Of a DNA stretch of 64,000 nt, positions 1 through 11,391 are shown one piece after another. Origin of the DNA: Isoetes taiwanensis (Eukaryota > Streptophyta > Lycopodiopsida > Isoetales > Isoetaceae); NCBI GenBank assembly GCA_021234155.1, contig JAJEKV010000097.1, forward strand, positions 372,001 to 436,000, in the 5' to 3' direction. Positions within the stretch are counted from its first letter, which is position 1, and each line of letters opens with the position of its first letter. Under the pieces are notes generated by a model. The model made no database searches and had not been told where the DNA came from. It saw only the letters and a program-made list of their open reading frames with translations. A program made the translations under genes and the position numbers.

Positions 1-1465
1 ATATGGAAGGCGGGTATCTGTGTTCAAGAACCCTTTCTTTTCATCTATTGTGTTGTTCAAGATCTTTGTTTCAATCCGTATTTCATATTCTAAAGGCATG
101 GAAAATGGATTTACGCCCTTTATAAAGCTCGATAGATCTGCGAGCTCTGGTGCGGTGATGAAATCGGTCGGTGATGAAATCCTGACCACATCCTAAAATC
201 GACCATGAAGAATGGCGAAAGAGCAGCGAGAGGAATGGCGGAAAATGAGGAAGGGAATGGCGGAATCTTTGGATCTTGAAGCCCTATTCTTGGAGGCGAG
301 AATCCCCGGATCTTGAAGCATATTCTTGAAGCCCATATATCTTTGGATTCCTTGACCTATTTACTAGGTCTTTTGATAGATCCCATGGTGTGGAATGGCC
401 TTGACTATTAATTGACCTTGGTTTGTGCTAGGAGCCGCCATGGGCGGGAGGCGAGCCCTCCACCTCTCATTATATGTAATACTTCCTTGGGCAATTTTTG
501 ATCGGATCATTATATCTTATAAAATATTTCATGTAGTCGGAGGCTGTTTTAATTTGAACCATATTTCTTGATTCAAATCCTAGAACTTTGTTGCCCGAAG
601 AGCGACCCTTCTTAGCGCTACCTTATTTACAACCATGGTTATAACATGACATCGGTGAATATACCTTGGATTCCAAATATACAAAAGTTTGCAAAAGATT
701 CAAAATACCCTCAATGAAAGAGCATTTTGGAAAATAGTAATAGTTTTTTTTTTTTTTTAATTGAACATGGATCTTTATTATTTAAAAAATACAAAGAGTC
801 CATGGGGGACTCAAAACCAGTGGAGAAGATGTCCACTAGAGCAACATTACCACCACATACATAACGAGAAAAAGCAGGAGAATACATATCACCAAGAGCA
901 CAATGGCTATGGTAAGTGCGAATTTGAAGATAATCGCTACCAAATGATACTCTTGGCGTCATTCTTTAAGGGAAGATCATTTATGCGCCTTTACAAATGC
1001 GACATTCTGACGAACATCATTGAGCACTTGTGTATACGAAAAAGACACATCCCTTGAGATGAGGAGAGTTTTTTGCTCCTCAAATTTAAAAGTTGTCTTC
1101 ATTAAATTATAGATTAAGATAAGAGTTCCCCTCAACATCAAATTCATCGAAATTGGGGTTCAAATTCACAACATTGTTTTTTTTATAGCATGCACTTAAA
1201 ACACTAGAACTTAGAAGATTTCAACTCCGTTTCAACTCTCATCCATAAGTTTCACGAAGAGCACTTTTTTTAGTGTTATTGACATTTGAGCCAAATACCC
1301 TTTTGGAATATATATTTGTGAACTTGGAGGGCATATCTACAATTTTCCCAACATTTTATTTCCCGTTGGGCCGGGAGAGCCTAACAACATCAAATAACAA
1401 CACAGCCCTAAAGTCTGCTGCAGTGCCTCTTACCTCTTTTCTTCTAAGCCGCTCCAGCAAGCGGC
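1..1465. other. AT-rich intergenic DNA, no gene seen
   Basis: I see no convincing gene here. A poly-T run lies near 745-759. Around 240-345 a short phrase (GGATCTTGAAGC...) occurs twice with small changes. Open frames at 711-1057 overlap on opposite strands and show no recognisable motif. The far right of the stretch (about 1273-1465) may be the 5' flank or untranslated region of the proteasome pseudogene that follows. Confidence 0.5.
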
Positions 1466-3688
1466 ATGGCGCCAGATCAGATGATGATCTTTTCAGGGAG
1501 AAAATCCCCCTCCTCTCGACGAGGGATGATATTGCCCTCCTGAAAACATACGTAAGATACTCACTGGATTTTTTATTTGTACCCTTTGCTTTTCCAATTT
1601 AGGTTTTGATTCCTTTGTTGGATTGCATCTGTAAATGATTCAGGATTAGGCCCTTATGCTGCGCCTATTAAGAGGCGGAAAAAGAAATTAAGGAAATGGC
1701 AAAAAAGGTCAATGATCTTTGTGGTAAGATTCTTCGGACATTCTATCAGTCCCTTAGAGCTTGCTTGACACAGTAAACCCTTACACGTTATGCAATTTGT
1801 CTTGGGTACCTGCACTTAACAGGGATTAAAGAATCCGACACTGGATTGGCTGCCCCTAGTCAATGGGATCTTGTTTTCGGACAAGCAAATGATGCAAGAA
1901 GAACAACCTTACAGGTAAGTTTTTGGCATGCTTCATACATGGTCGTCAGTTAATTTATGAAAAGAGAATACAAGAGCGCATCCTTAGCCAAATGTTTATA
2001 CCTGTTTCAGGTGGCCCGATGTACAAAGATCATCAATCCTGGTGCAGATGATTCTAAGTATGTAATTAATGTCAAACAGATAGCTAAGGTAATGTAGTTT
2101 GCCTCACTTCTACATTATGAAGTTAAATTTGTACAACAGGACTGATCATTACCTTTGTACCAGTTTGTTGTTGGGGCTTGGAGATAAAGGTATCACCCAC
2201 AGATATTGAGGAGGGAATCGTGTGGGGTATGGTATTTTTAGGTGTTTCAGTATGTAAGAATAGTGATGTTCTATAATGAAGCCTTTTCCTGTTTGTATAC
2301 CTTGTTTGCAGGTGTAATGCATAATACCGTCCTTGCCATCTTCTTTTAAATCTGAATTTTTCTTAGAATGTGTCTAGCTGTTGAGAATTCCCTTTTCAGT
2401 GCAAGCACTTCATGTTGAATGGTGTGACAGTGCTTATGGTGGCTTGTATTTGGTTTTGCAGAGTCGGGCCGGAATAAGTATCAAATACAAATCCATTTGC
2501 CACCTAAAATTGATCCTAGTGTAACAATGATGACCGTTGAAGAGAAGCCCGATGTTACCTATACTTGATATTGGTGGTTGTAAGGAGCAGATAGAAAAGA
2601 TAGAGAGGTTTGATGCTGTAATGCTTCTTGTTTAAGCCTTTTTTTTGGTGTATAGTTGGCTCATCTTTATAAATTGTGTAGGTTGTAGAGCTTCCCATGC
2701 TGCATCTGAAAAATTTGTTAAACTGGGTATTGACCCACCAAAAGAGTACTGCTGCTATGGCCCTCCCTGGAACTGGGAAGACTCTTCTTGCGTGCAGTAT
2801 AAATCCGGACAGATGCATGCTTCATCGTGTTATTGGCAGTGAACTCGTTCAGAAATATGTAAGGCGAAAGGTGCCCGAATGGTGCGGGGAACTATTTCAG
2901 GTGCTTCAATTTCTTCCAATCACTGCAATGTTCATTAATATATGTTCCACGGACTTCTTGAGGACTAAAGCCATGGACGTTGGGACGAATTTGCTTTAAA
3001 TACCAGATGTACGCTCAAAAAAGGCATGCATAGTCTTTTTGATGAAGTGGGCTTATAGGAGGAGCTTTCGTTTTGATGATGGCCTTGGTGGGGACAATGA
3101 GGTGCAGCGCACAATGCTTGAAATTGTGAACCAGTTGGATGGATTGATGCAAGGGGCAATATCAAAGTTCTAATAGCCACAAACAGGTATATTGAACAGT
3201 CTTCTGAAGTTAGTTTATTTTTATGCCCTTAGCTTTACATTTTATTCATGCAGACCAGACACCTTAGACCCGGCATTGCCCGGCCAGGGCGTTTGGATAG
3301 GAAAGTAGAATTGGGACTTCCAGACTTGGAAATTCGCACACAAATTTTAAAAGATCCACACAGGGCGATGAATTGTGAGCGAGATATTCGATTGAACTTC
3401 TTGCCGGTTGTGTCGAACTCAACAGGTAAACTTCTTATTGATTTCATATTATTATTAATTCTATGATTAAAATCACACTTTGCTTGATCTGGTGCTACTG
3501 TTAAGTAACATGCCTGTAGCACAGGTGCTGACATAAGGAGGGCGTATGCACTGAAGCTGGTATGTTTGCTATTAGTGCTTTCTCGAAGAAAAACAGTGAC
3601 AGAAAAGACTTTCTAGAAGCCGTTAACAAAGTTATTAAAAGGGTATCAGAAATTTAGTGCTACTCCCAAATATATGGTGTACAATTAG
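1466..3688 (+). pseudogene. RPT1: RPT1 pseudogene (26S proteasome regulatory ATPase), introns retained
   Basis: RPT1 is an AAA+ ATPase of the 19S proteasome base that unfolds and translocates substrates. The whole gene is traceable exon by exon: about 1466-1551 (ends DDIALLKTY), 1644-1723 (LGPYAAPIK), 1823-1914 (GIKESDTGLAAPSQWDLV), 2011-2088 (VARCTKII...[10 protein letters not shown]), 2164-2228, 2461-2606 ([19 protein letters not shown]), 2682-2900 (Walker A PGTGKT, then IGSELVQKYV), about 3007-3186 ([19 protein letters not shown]), 3254-3425 ([14 protein letters not shown]), 3527-3559 (GADIRRAYALKL) and 3566-3688, ending PKYMVYN and TAG. Most borders keep GT/AG signals, so this is a gene copy made at DNA level, not a processed retrocopy. 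It is dead: frames shift in exon 1, in the exon after 2164 and inside the Walker region, and there are stops near 2570 and 3175. Family assignment is by recalled sequence similarity to plant RPT1. Confidence 0.9.
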
Positions 3689-4248
3689 TTACCATCTATC
3701 CAGGCTTTGCAAAAGTACAACAAAATTTTACCGCCACACTTTACATGTAAAAAGCAGTTGTATTGCCGAAATGGAGTATTATCTTTTGAATGCAGAGTAT
3801 ATAATTGAATACAACTGGCTGGCAACAAAGCTGCCCTTAGTGTTTAATGTAATCTACCTACTAACTGTTATTTTGTTACAATAGCATTCTATGCGGGTTT
3901 AGATAGGAATGTAGGATGAAGCATTGTTTCAAACTTATTTGGTTATCGAAGAAAAAAGCATTTGGGCGGGAAGGACTTTCCTGGTCGTGTTCATGCTAAC
4001 AAACAGTTTTTGTAAAAAGCTATTCAAAATATTTGTAGGGTTATAATCTTTTTGTAGCTTGTTTTTAGAAGCATTTTTGTTTAGGAAAAGGCGGTGCATT
4101 TATTGGCTCCGATTATGGGTTGGATTCGATTGGGGGTATTAGACTCGTAGATTGGCTTCTATTTTGCAAAGTCGAATACCAAAATGGGGTATTCGACTCA
4201 TAGATTCGCATGTAAATTATGTAAGTCGAATGTGCCCAAAAAAGTATT
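3689..4248. other. Intergenic DNA with scattered GTCGAATACC motifs
   Basis: No gene seen. From about 4130 onward a short motif, GTCGAATACC or close variants, recurs several times in loose array and leads into the tandem duplication that follows. A related set of GTCGAAT motifs recurs near 41.8-41.9 kb. Confidence 0.4.
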
Positions 4249-4336
4249 GTGTGAGTCGAATACCCTCAAAGTAAAAAAATGATAAAAGGTTTTGTGTGAG
4301 TCGAATACCCTCAAAGTAAAAAAATGATAAAAGGTG
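4249..4336. repeat. Two-copy tandem repeat, ~43-bp unit
   Basis: Two nearly identical copies in direct repeat, each starting TTGTGTGAGTCGAATACCC and ending ATGATAAAAGG. The second copy runs directly into a tRNA-like SINE head on the other strand. Confidence 0.85.
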
Positions 4337-4392
4337 GGTTTGAACTCGCGCAAGGAGATTGAAAACAAACAAACCAACCATCTGCGCCATGT
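4332..4392 (-). mobile_element. tRNA-derived SINE head
   Basis: Read on the minus strand, an A-box-like TGGCGCAGATGG (complement of 4378-4389) is followed about 30 bases later by a B-box-like GAGTTCAAACC (complement of 4337-4347). This is the internal RNA polymerase III promoter layout of tRNA-derived SINEs. A functional tRNA is unlikely because no acceptor stem pairing is apparent. The body and tail of the element are not delimited. Confidence 0.5.
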
Positions 4393-5374
4393 AGCGTTAT
4401 TGCAATGAAATCAAAAGGACGATTCAATGCACGAGAAAACCCATTTGTTTCTCCTCCTTGGGCGTTTTATAGCAATCAATCAGGTATAGCAATCAATCGG
4501 GTTGACTTTTGAATTGATACGGAACAAACTTAAAAGTGGAATCCCTTTTAAGTTCTTTTCCTCTTCATCTTTCAATCGCCCATTGTTGCTATTCTTCTTC
4601 TTCTTTTGCCTTGAACACACGGGAGGGGGCCATTGGATGAAATCAAATAAAATCCAATCCCCTCTTCAAATCTTAAGAAATCCACCTAAGCGGTAAATGA
4701 AGTTTCCTCATTTTGTGGGGTATCCACATGCAAAGTTTTATATCTGTATATTGGGGTTTGCAAAATACTATAAGATTTGAGGAATATGTACTTAATGGTA
4801 TTAATTTTATACATGTATTGTAAGTTTTAGGGGCTCTCATTTGCCCTCGTAACCCCGTGTGAATATGCACCCAAACCAAAGGGGTTTGGGGGGATTTTAA
4901 TTTAAATGCATTGGATGCAATGGTTTCACGTTAGTAATGTTAATGATAGTTATATGTTGGTGAAGGCCCAACAAAAACAAATATAGGTAAACTTAGATGA
5001 AGAGTAGAAAACATTTGTAATGATATTATCGATATGTTCAAAATATGTTTATTTAGAAATTTGAAATAGCAAAAAAAAATAATAGTTATATGCTCCAACA
5101 AGGCCAAAGAATTGATGTACATACATGCACAATTTAAGTGGCAAATGGGCTTTTCTCCTTTGTTCACATATATCCTACAAAACAACACAAGTGTACATTT
5201 AAAAAAAGATAATGGTATTAATATATAGCACAACGACCACTCGCTTAACAACGAGACAAGCGGAGTTGTTGACCAATGAGCATTTGTGCATGTGGGAAAA
5301 TTTGGTCAAATCATGGACGAGCTAACCTGAGAATATGTGGCTTTGGAAAAGCATGTGTAAAGCAAGAACTCTTC

Positions 5375-6150
5375 CATTGCCATACAATCGAGCGCCATTC
5401 AAAAGGCCGCGGGATCGCATTCTCCTCACTAAAGCAGAGGAAGCTGAGGCGGCGATGAAAAGCGTGGATCTATCATTTTTTCCATGCCCTTGATACAAAT
5501 ACAAAATGACATGAGCGAGAGGCCGGTGGAAAAGTAGAAGAATGTGATAATTTTTGAACTAAGATACCCTTGTTCCACAAAGTTTCCAATGTAATCTCTG
5601 CTACGTGGCATAAAGGCTACACTGGTTATAGGAAAAAATTATCGACAACAAATCAAATTCTTACTTTACCTTCCATCATTGAGGAATATCTTCGAGCTTC
5701 TCGCTTTGTCGGGGAATGTAAATTCGGATAGCACCAACACAATCATAAAATTATTATATTTGATGCGGCAGAAATCTTACCATTGCCATACAATCTGGCG
5801 CCATTTCAAAGGCCCTGGATCGCATTCTCGACTACAACGGGGAGAGGGCGGTGGTAGAAATGATGGATCCATCATTTTCCCCCTTCATACAAAAGGACAT
5901 CAACGAGGCAAAATTTGGAAAGTAGAAGAATGTGATAGCTTTTGAACTAAGATACCCTTGTTCCACAAAGTTTTGCAATGTAATATCTCTTTTTGTGGCA
6001 TAAGGCTACTTTTTTTAGAAAAAATTTATCAACAACAAATCAAATTCTTACATTAATTACCTTTCATCATTGAGGAATATGCGGCTTCGCTTTGTCGAGG
6101 AATGTAAATTCGGATAAGCACCAACACAATATATTCATAAAGATATTCTT
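5375..6150. repeat. Diverged ~400-bp tandem duplication
   Basis: The block starting CCATTGCCATACAATC at about 5377 is repeated from about 5781. Both copies continue through the phrase ACTAAGATACCCTTGTTCCA, a long AAATCAAATTCTTAC stretch and AATGTAAATTCGGATA. The copies differ by many small substitutions and indels, so the duplication is not recent. No coding potential is recognised. Confidence 0.8.
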
Positions 6151-8053
6151 TGCATATTTCATGTGTAGATCCCTTTCCAAAAATTACTGTAGACATCATT
6201 GTAATGCAAGCGAAGATGGCAAGGAGTTGGTAAAATATGAAAGCCAGTCCATGTCGAGTATTTTCATGTGTAGAAAAATTTGCCTTTGTATTCCTAAAAT
6301 TGAGCCTTTGAGTTAAAAGATACACGGGTGTGAACAAATGCAAGATACAGTGCGTTGTTTTACCTAAAATAGGGCAACATCTTGAAACCAACAAATAGTA
6401 GGAATAGCTTTTCTCGTATGTAGCGGATAGTATTGATGATTTAGGAAGCGGCTTATAAGCCGGTTCCCTACAAGACAAGTTAACTTGCTTTTGGCGGAGA
6501 GACATTTAAGCGGGGTGAAAGAATGAAGCAAAACGAAAAGACTCTTAAAATATCTAGGAAGCAAAATTTGCGTGCGAATCTTGAGCTATGTTGGGCGAGT
6601 TGTACAAGACCTGCGCATCGTTGGATACCTTTGCCGTTTAGCCGGTCTGCTGCCGTTTAACCGGATGCCTTTCATTGCCATCCACGGCATCTCTGACTGG
6701 CAACAAATGGAAACCCTAGAGTGCATATCGGCGATTTGCATGTGTTATGGCCTATCCTCTTTTGTTCTTTTTTTTTTTTTTTCAAAAGTGGGCTTTTCTT
6801 GTGGCCGTTTGATCTTGTCTTTTTTTTTAGGGCTTTTTGTTGTAAGCCATTCGATCTTCTTGACCATTGCCGAGGGGCCAAATAAAAAATGCACAAGTTG
6901 CATGCAAATACTTGGTGCGCTCTAGATGTACCAATTAGTACACCTTATGCAATCGCCCATCAAATCATGTATGAAAACCTTAGAAAAGCGTATAAAATAC
7001 AAAAAAACCCACTGTTATTATTATACTACATATTCATGCAACCTCCGATTTAAGTGGGATATTCCCTCGAGCCATTTTGGCAAGAAATCTTGAATTCGAA
7101 TTTTTTTTTTTTTTTTTGAGGCTATATCGTAGCCTTCTATTTTGCATATACTCTTCTCATGTCATTCCCTTCAACTATTCATCTACTAGATTAATTTCCA
7201 TATATTCATAGAATATTCCTTCTTCTACACAATGTTGCATAGGGTTTGCCCTTGAGACAATTTAAAATCCCTAGGGGACAACCGGATATATGATCACGGT
7301 GTCGTAGTGTTATCGCCTGACATCTATTTTATTTTCTTCTAGGGGAGTATTGACCAACAATATGTATAATTTAAAACTCAAGACCAAGCAATAAAACTCA
7401 AGACCAAACAAGCGGTGACGACGGGGTTAAAAGCGCCCCTGCCCTTTGCTCCACCCTTAGAGCTATCTACGAGAAACTCTAGGTGTCAAAATTCAATCAT
7501 GTTTTAATCGAGAACCCTTTTACGGATCTTAAATTGAACCAATCGATGAAATAGAATTTTGCTTTAAGAATTAGGAATTACGAATTGGGGCGGTTTTCTA
7601 ATATAGAGATTGAGAAAGCGAGGACTATTGTACCATGGATATGACAAATCTAGAGATCAAAGCGGTCCAGGATCCAAAAATAAGGCATTTATTTTGTATC
7701 CTCTGCATCGCCATGTTTAGTATTATTTTTGTAAAAGGGGGCAAGGATGGGCTTTTTTTCTTGGAAGCGATGGCGATCTTGGGTTGAAGGGATATAGATG
7801 GTGGATTATTCATATCGCACTTGAAAGGCACATGTGTTCCGCGCGAGTTTAGCATTGATCTTGGGATTCAAGATTAGTTCATGATTTACAAATGCATTCT
7901 TAGTACCTGTCTACAGAAGGCTAGTTACAATATTTGTTTATAGACAACAACTGGTATTGAAGCTAGAGATGTGGCAAAACGACATGTCTTGGCATGTTCC
8001 AGCCACTGTGATGGTTGAGCTTCGCGGATAAGGTGCAATTTTGGCTTGATTAT
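6151..8053. other. Intergenic DNA without a recognised gene
   Basis: AT-rich sequence with homopolymer T runs near 6770 and 7100. Short open frames on both strands show no known motif. It ends at the left copy of the LINE target-site duplication. Confidence 0.45.
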
Positions 8054-8066
8054 CCTATGTACATTT
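8054..8066. repeat. Left target-site duplication of the L1-type LINE
   Basis: The sequence CCTATGTACATTT here is repeated exactly at 17394-17406. The left copy directly abuts the poly-T run (the poly-A tail of the minus-strand LINE). The right copy abuts the LINE 5' end. Confidence 0.85.
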
Positions 8067-8075
8067 TTTTTTTTT

Positions 8076-8315
8076 GAAAGATCAAGCTAACTAATGTGTC
8101 TGGAATGAATACAAGACAAGCAATGCTAGGGTACTCCTGCCCACACTAGGCGAGAACCCGTGGCATGTATACCTACCCTCGACTCATGACACAAACCTGC
8201 CAATCATCTACAATGAGGAGGGCCCTTTCCCGGACCGTTGCCTTGAAGCTGCTCTTTTCGAGGGGCCGGGTAAGAAAGATATAGTTTGTACCTCAACAGT
8301 GGGATCAAAATTGGA
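8076..8315 (-). other. 3' end of the LINE ORF2 and 3' UTR
   Basis: Read on the minus strand this piece continues the ORF2 C-terminus (FDPTVEVQTISFLPG) and then runs into the 3' UTR and poly-A tail. It was separated from the rest of ORF2 by the LTR element. The reading resumes from the far side of that element (QPGV at about 11395), which shows that both pieces belong to one LINE. Confidence 0.75.
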
Positions 8316-8931
8316 TGATATGGATATGGTAGCTTCGGGGGAGTGGCCTTGAGCGTTGGTCTTGGTGGACTAGCATGGGTGTGTGAGAAGGGCAAACTAA
8401 TAGCATGGCAAGGCAATTACATGGCAATTGTAATGGTTATAATCAAATAATATCTATTAAGCCAAGCTAATCTCCTTGATAATATCGAGTCTAAAAATGG
8501 CGAGTTTCTAAAGGCCAACTTCAAAAGATCATATCTCAGCGAATATAACTCAGATTATGGCGATCCAGGGCTCATTGGAAAGCCCTCGGTGTCTAGTTTC
8601 GGATTAGGGTCGCTCATTTGCTAACTCTTTGTGGATCGTGAGATATCGCCAAAAGAGTGGCCGTGGGTCAATTTGGACTGCTGATCAAGATTGCCTTTTG
8701 AAGAGAACCAAGCTCCTTGCCTAGAAATTGCCATTGCCTTACGCCTTCTTTGTTAATCATCGGAGTTCTCAACACCGGTTGGCGGTTGGATGGAGAACTA
8801 CCATTATTACCTTGTGATTGGATCTTCCTCTAGTTTCGCCAAACCTAGGCGGTTTTCTGAGGTTATGAGATTATGATTTGTTTGAAGAGATGCGGTATTC
8901 TATTTAGAGGAGATAAAAGGTATGGTTTAAT
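8316..8931 (+). repeat. LTR copy 1 (3' end truncated)
   Basis: Begins TGATATGGATATGGTAG like the other two copies and runs in parallel with them to TAAAAGGTATGGTTTA. It lacks the last ~18 bases (ending CCATATCA in the others) and joins directly to LTR copy 2. Confidence 0.85.
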
Positions 8932-9563
8932 TGATATGGATATGGTAGCTCGGGGGAGTGGCCTTGAGCGTTGGTCTTGGTGGACTAGCATGGGTGTGTG
9001 AGAAGGGCAAACTAATAGCATGGCAAAGGCAATTACATGGCAATTGTAATGGTTATAATCAAATAATATCTATTAAGCCAAGCTAATCTCCTTGATAATA
9101 TCGGTCTAAAATGGCGGTTTCTAAAGGCCAACTTCAAAAGATCATATCTCAGCGAATATAACTCAGATTATGGCGATCCAGGGCTCATTGGAAAGCCCTC
9201 GGTGTCTAGTTTCCGGATTGGGGTCGCTCATTTTGCTAACTCTTTGTGGATCGTGAGATATCGCCAAAAGAGTGGCCGTGGGTCGAACTGGACTGCCACA
9301 GTCAAAGATTGCCTTTTGAAGAGAACCAAGCTCCTTGCCTAGAAATTGCCATTGCCTTCTGCCTTGCTGTTAATCTGTCAGTTCTCAACACCGGTTGGCC
9401 CGGTTGGGTGGAGAACTACCATTATTTACCTTGTGATTCTGGATCTTCCTCTAGTTTCGCAAACTAGGCGGTTTCTGAGGTTATGAGATTATGATTTGTT
9501 TGAAGAGATCGGTATTCTATTTAGAGGAGATAAAGGTATGGTTTATTGTTGTGAACCATATCA
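8932..9563 (+). repeat. LTR copy 2 (5' LTR of the element)
   Basis: Full-length copy from TGATATGG to CCATATCA. It is followed by the primer-binding site, so it acts as the 5' LTR. Confidence 0.88.
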
Positions 9564-9565
9564 AT

Positions 9566-9578
9566 TGGTATCAGAGCC
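9566..9578 (+). promoter_or_regulatory. Primer-binding site, initiator tRNA-Met type
   Basis: TGGTATCAGAGCC lies two bases after the 5' LTR. This is the usual plant LTR-retrotransposon PBS complementary to the 3' end of initiator methionyl tRNA. Confidence 0.9.
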
Positions 9579-10747
9579 AAGTTATTCCTAAAGTTTGCAA
9601 AGACTTAGGTTGGTCTTTGGAGATTGCAAGCGGGAATAGAAAAGAATCTTATTACGGCTATTCTTGATGTTTGTAAGTCATCTAGTTGGTGCTAGTGATT
9701 TGCAAAATTTGGAATAAATTCCTTCTCCTTTGAGAATATAAATGATCTTCTTTCTATGAATTTAAAAATCTTTCCTTGAATTATTCTTTCACAATTTGAT
9801 TCTATCCAGATCACTCAATCTTTGGATATCAGTACGAAAAAAAATTTGTTTGTTGCAGGAAACATATAGGTGCAGGTGATTGGTCACGTGGAACAAGCAG
9901 AGGGAACTGAGCCTAATCTTCCTTATCAATCCATTTCGTTTGCCAAAATGGATCTCCTTCCAATCAAGCCTAACCTGGACTGACAATCCATCTCCTTGGC
10001 CAGGATGGATCTCCGTCGAAACTTTTCCTGCATCTACGGAGGGCGTATCCATGGTGGACGGATCAATCTTTATCTGAACTCTCTATCCTTGACAAATCTT
10101 GAACTATTCCAAACTAAACAAATTCTAAACAATGTAAGTTGCGGCCCATTGTTTTAGTAAGATGTCTTAATAATGAATATCTATCTGTAAGAAATAATAG
10201 TTTAAAAGTAGAGGTGACTTCAAAATCTGTTAAATGATTTTAAAGGATTCGTGCCTTTAGAGAAATTGTAAATCTATTTTATGATTGTGTTGCTTTCTTC
10301 TAATGAATGATCATGCCATTAATAGTTGCACAATGGTTGGTGCCATAAGTGTTGATGTTAATGGATGACATTGAAATTCTAGATTGATGTCTAGAGTTTT
10401 GAAGCGTTAGTTGGTGCTCTCTTGGTTGGGTCGGTCTTCAACAAGAACCCTTGATCTTTTTCTTAATCTTGCCTTTATCTTAAAACTTAAATTTTATCTA
10501 GTAGATCTTAAGCTTTGCTAATATATTTCAAAAGAATAAATCAAATCCTTCACGAATCTTAATTTTTAGCCTAATGGTTGTGATTGTCATAAATAGTTGG
10601 TGCTATTTTATGAAGTCATAATCCTAGCCTTTGGTCCTTAAAATGGATTGAGTTGGTGCTCATGTATAAATTGAGTTGGTGCTCAATTGGATAAATTAAG
10701 TTGATGCTTAATTTATTTATGGACACCTGGCGAGGTCGATTGCCTTC
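9579..10747 (+). other. Non-coding internal domain with GTTGGTGCT repeats
   Basis: No gag or pol similarity is visible. The motif GTTGGTGCT or a one-base variant recurs about seven times (near 9682, 10338, 10409, 10598, 10653, 10676 and 10703), most densely towards the 3' end, where it sits in inverted context with AGCACCAACT-like pairing partners. It may be a packaging or dimerisation signal, but that is inference. Confidence 0.55.
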
Positions 10748-10760
10748 AAAAGGGGGAGGA
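10748..10760 (+). promoter_or_regulatory. Polypurine tract
   Basis: AAAAGGGGGAGGA lies two bases before the 3' LTR, the position and composition expected for the plus-strand primer. Confidence 0.8.
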
Positions 10761-10762
10761 AT

Positions 10763-11391
10763 TGATATGGATATGGTAGCTTGGGAGTGGCCTTGAGCGT
10801 TGGTCTTGGTGGACTAGCATGGGTGTGTGAGAAGGGCAAACTAATAGCATGGCAAGGCAATTACATGGCAATTGTAATGGTTATAATCAAATAATATCTA
10901 TTAAGCCAAGCTAATCTCCTTGATAATATCGGTCTAAAAATGGCGGTTTAAAAGGCCAACTTCAAAAGATCATATCTCAGCGAATATAACTCAGATTATG
11001 GCGATCCAGGGCTCATTGGAAAGCCCTCGGTGTCTAGTTTCGGATTGGGGTCGCTCATTTGCTAACTCTTTGTGGATCGTGAGATATCGCCAAAAGAGTG
11101 GCCGTGGGTCACTGGACTGGACTGCAAGTCAAGATTGCCTTTTGAAGAGAACCAAGCTCCTTGCCTAGAAATTGCCATTGCCTTATACGCCTTGCTGTTA
11201 ATCTGTGGGTTCTCAACACCGGTTGGGCGGTTGGGTGGAGAACTACCATTATTACCTTGTGATTCTGGATCTTCCTCTAGTTTCGCAAACCTAGACGGTT
11301 TACAGGTTATGAGATTATGATTTGTTTGAAGAGATCTGGTATTCTATTTAGAGGAGATAAAAGGTATGGTTTATTGTTGTGAACCATATCA
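10763..11391 (+). repeat. LTR copy 3 (3' LTR)
   Basis: Starts TGATATGG and ends CCATATCA. The following base pairs belong to the interrupted LINE. Confidence 0.88.

Larger units (their letters stand above)
8316..11391 (+). mobile_element. Non-autonomous LTR retroelement with an extra tandem LTR
   Basis: Three direct copies of a ~630-bp LTR are present: 8316-8931 (3' end slightly short), 8932-9563 and 10763-11391. Full copies begin TGATATGG and end CCATATCA, a short terminal inverted repeat. A primer-binding site follows the second LTR and a polypurine tract precedes the third. The internal region (9564-10762) is only about 1.2 kb and holds no gag or pol, so the element depended on proteins from others (LARD/TRIM-like). 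It sits inside the L1-type LINE in opposite orientation. The additional upstream LTR suggests recombination between LTRs of neighbouring copies. I see no clean target-site duplication. It is a fossil of moderate age, judging from many small LTR differences. Confidence 0.85.

Noticed and set aside
9246-9467. ORFs inside the LTR copies (near 9.25 and 11.07 kb)
   Set aside because: The same stretch is open in two LTRs only because they are repeats; the start is not ATG and no domain is visible.
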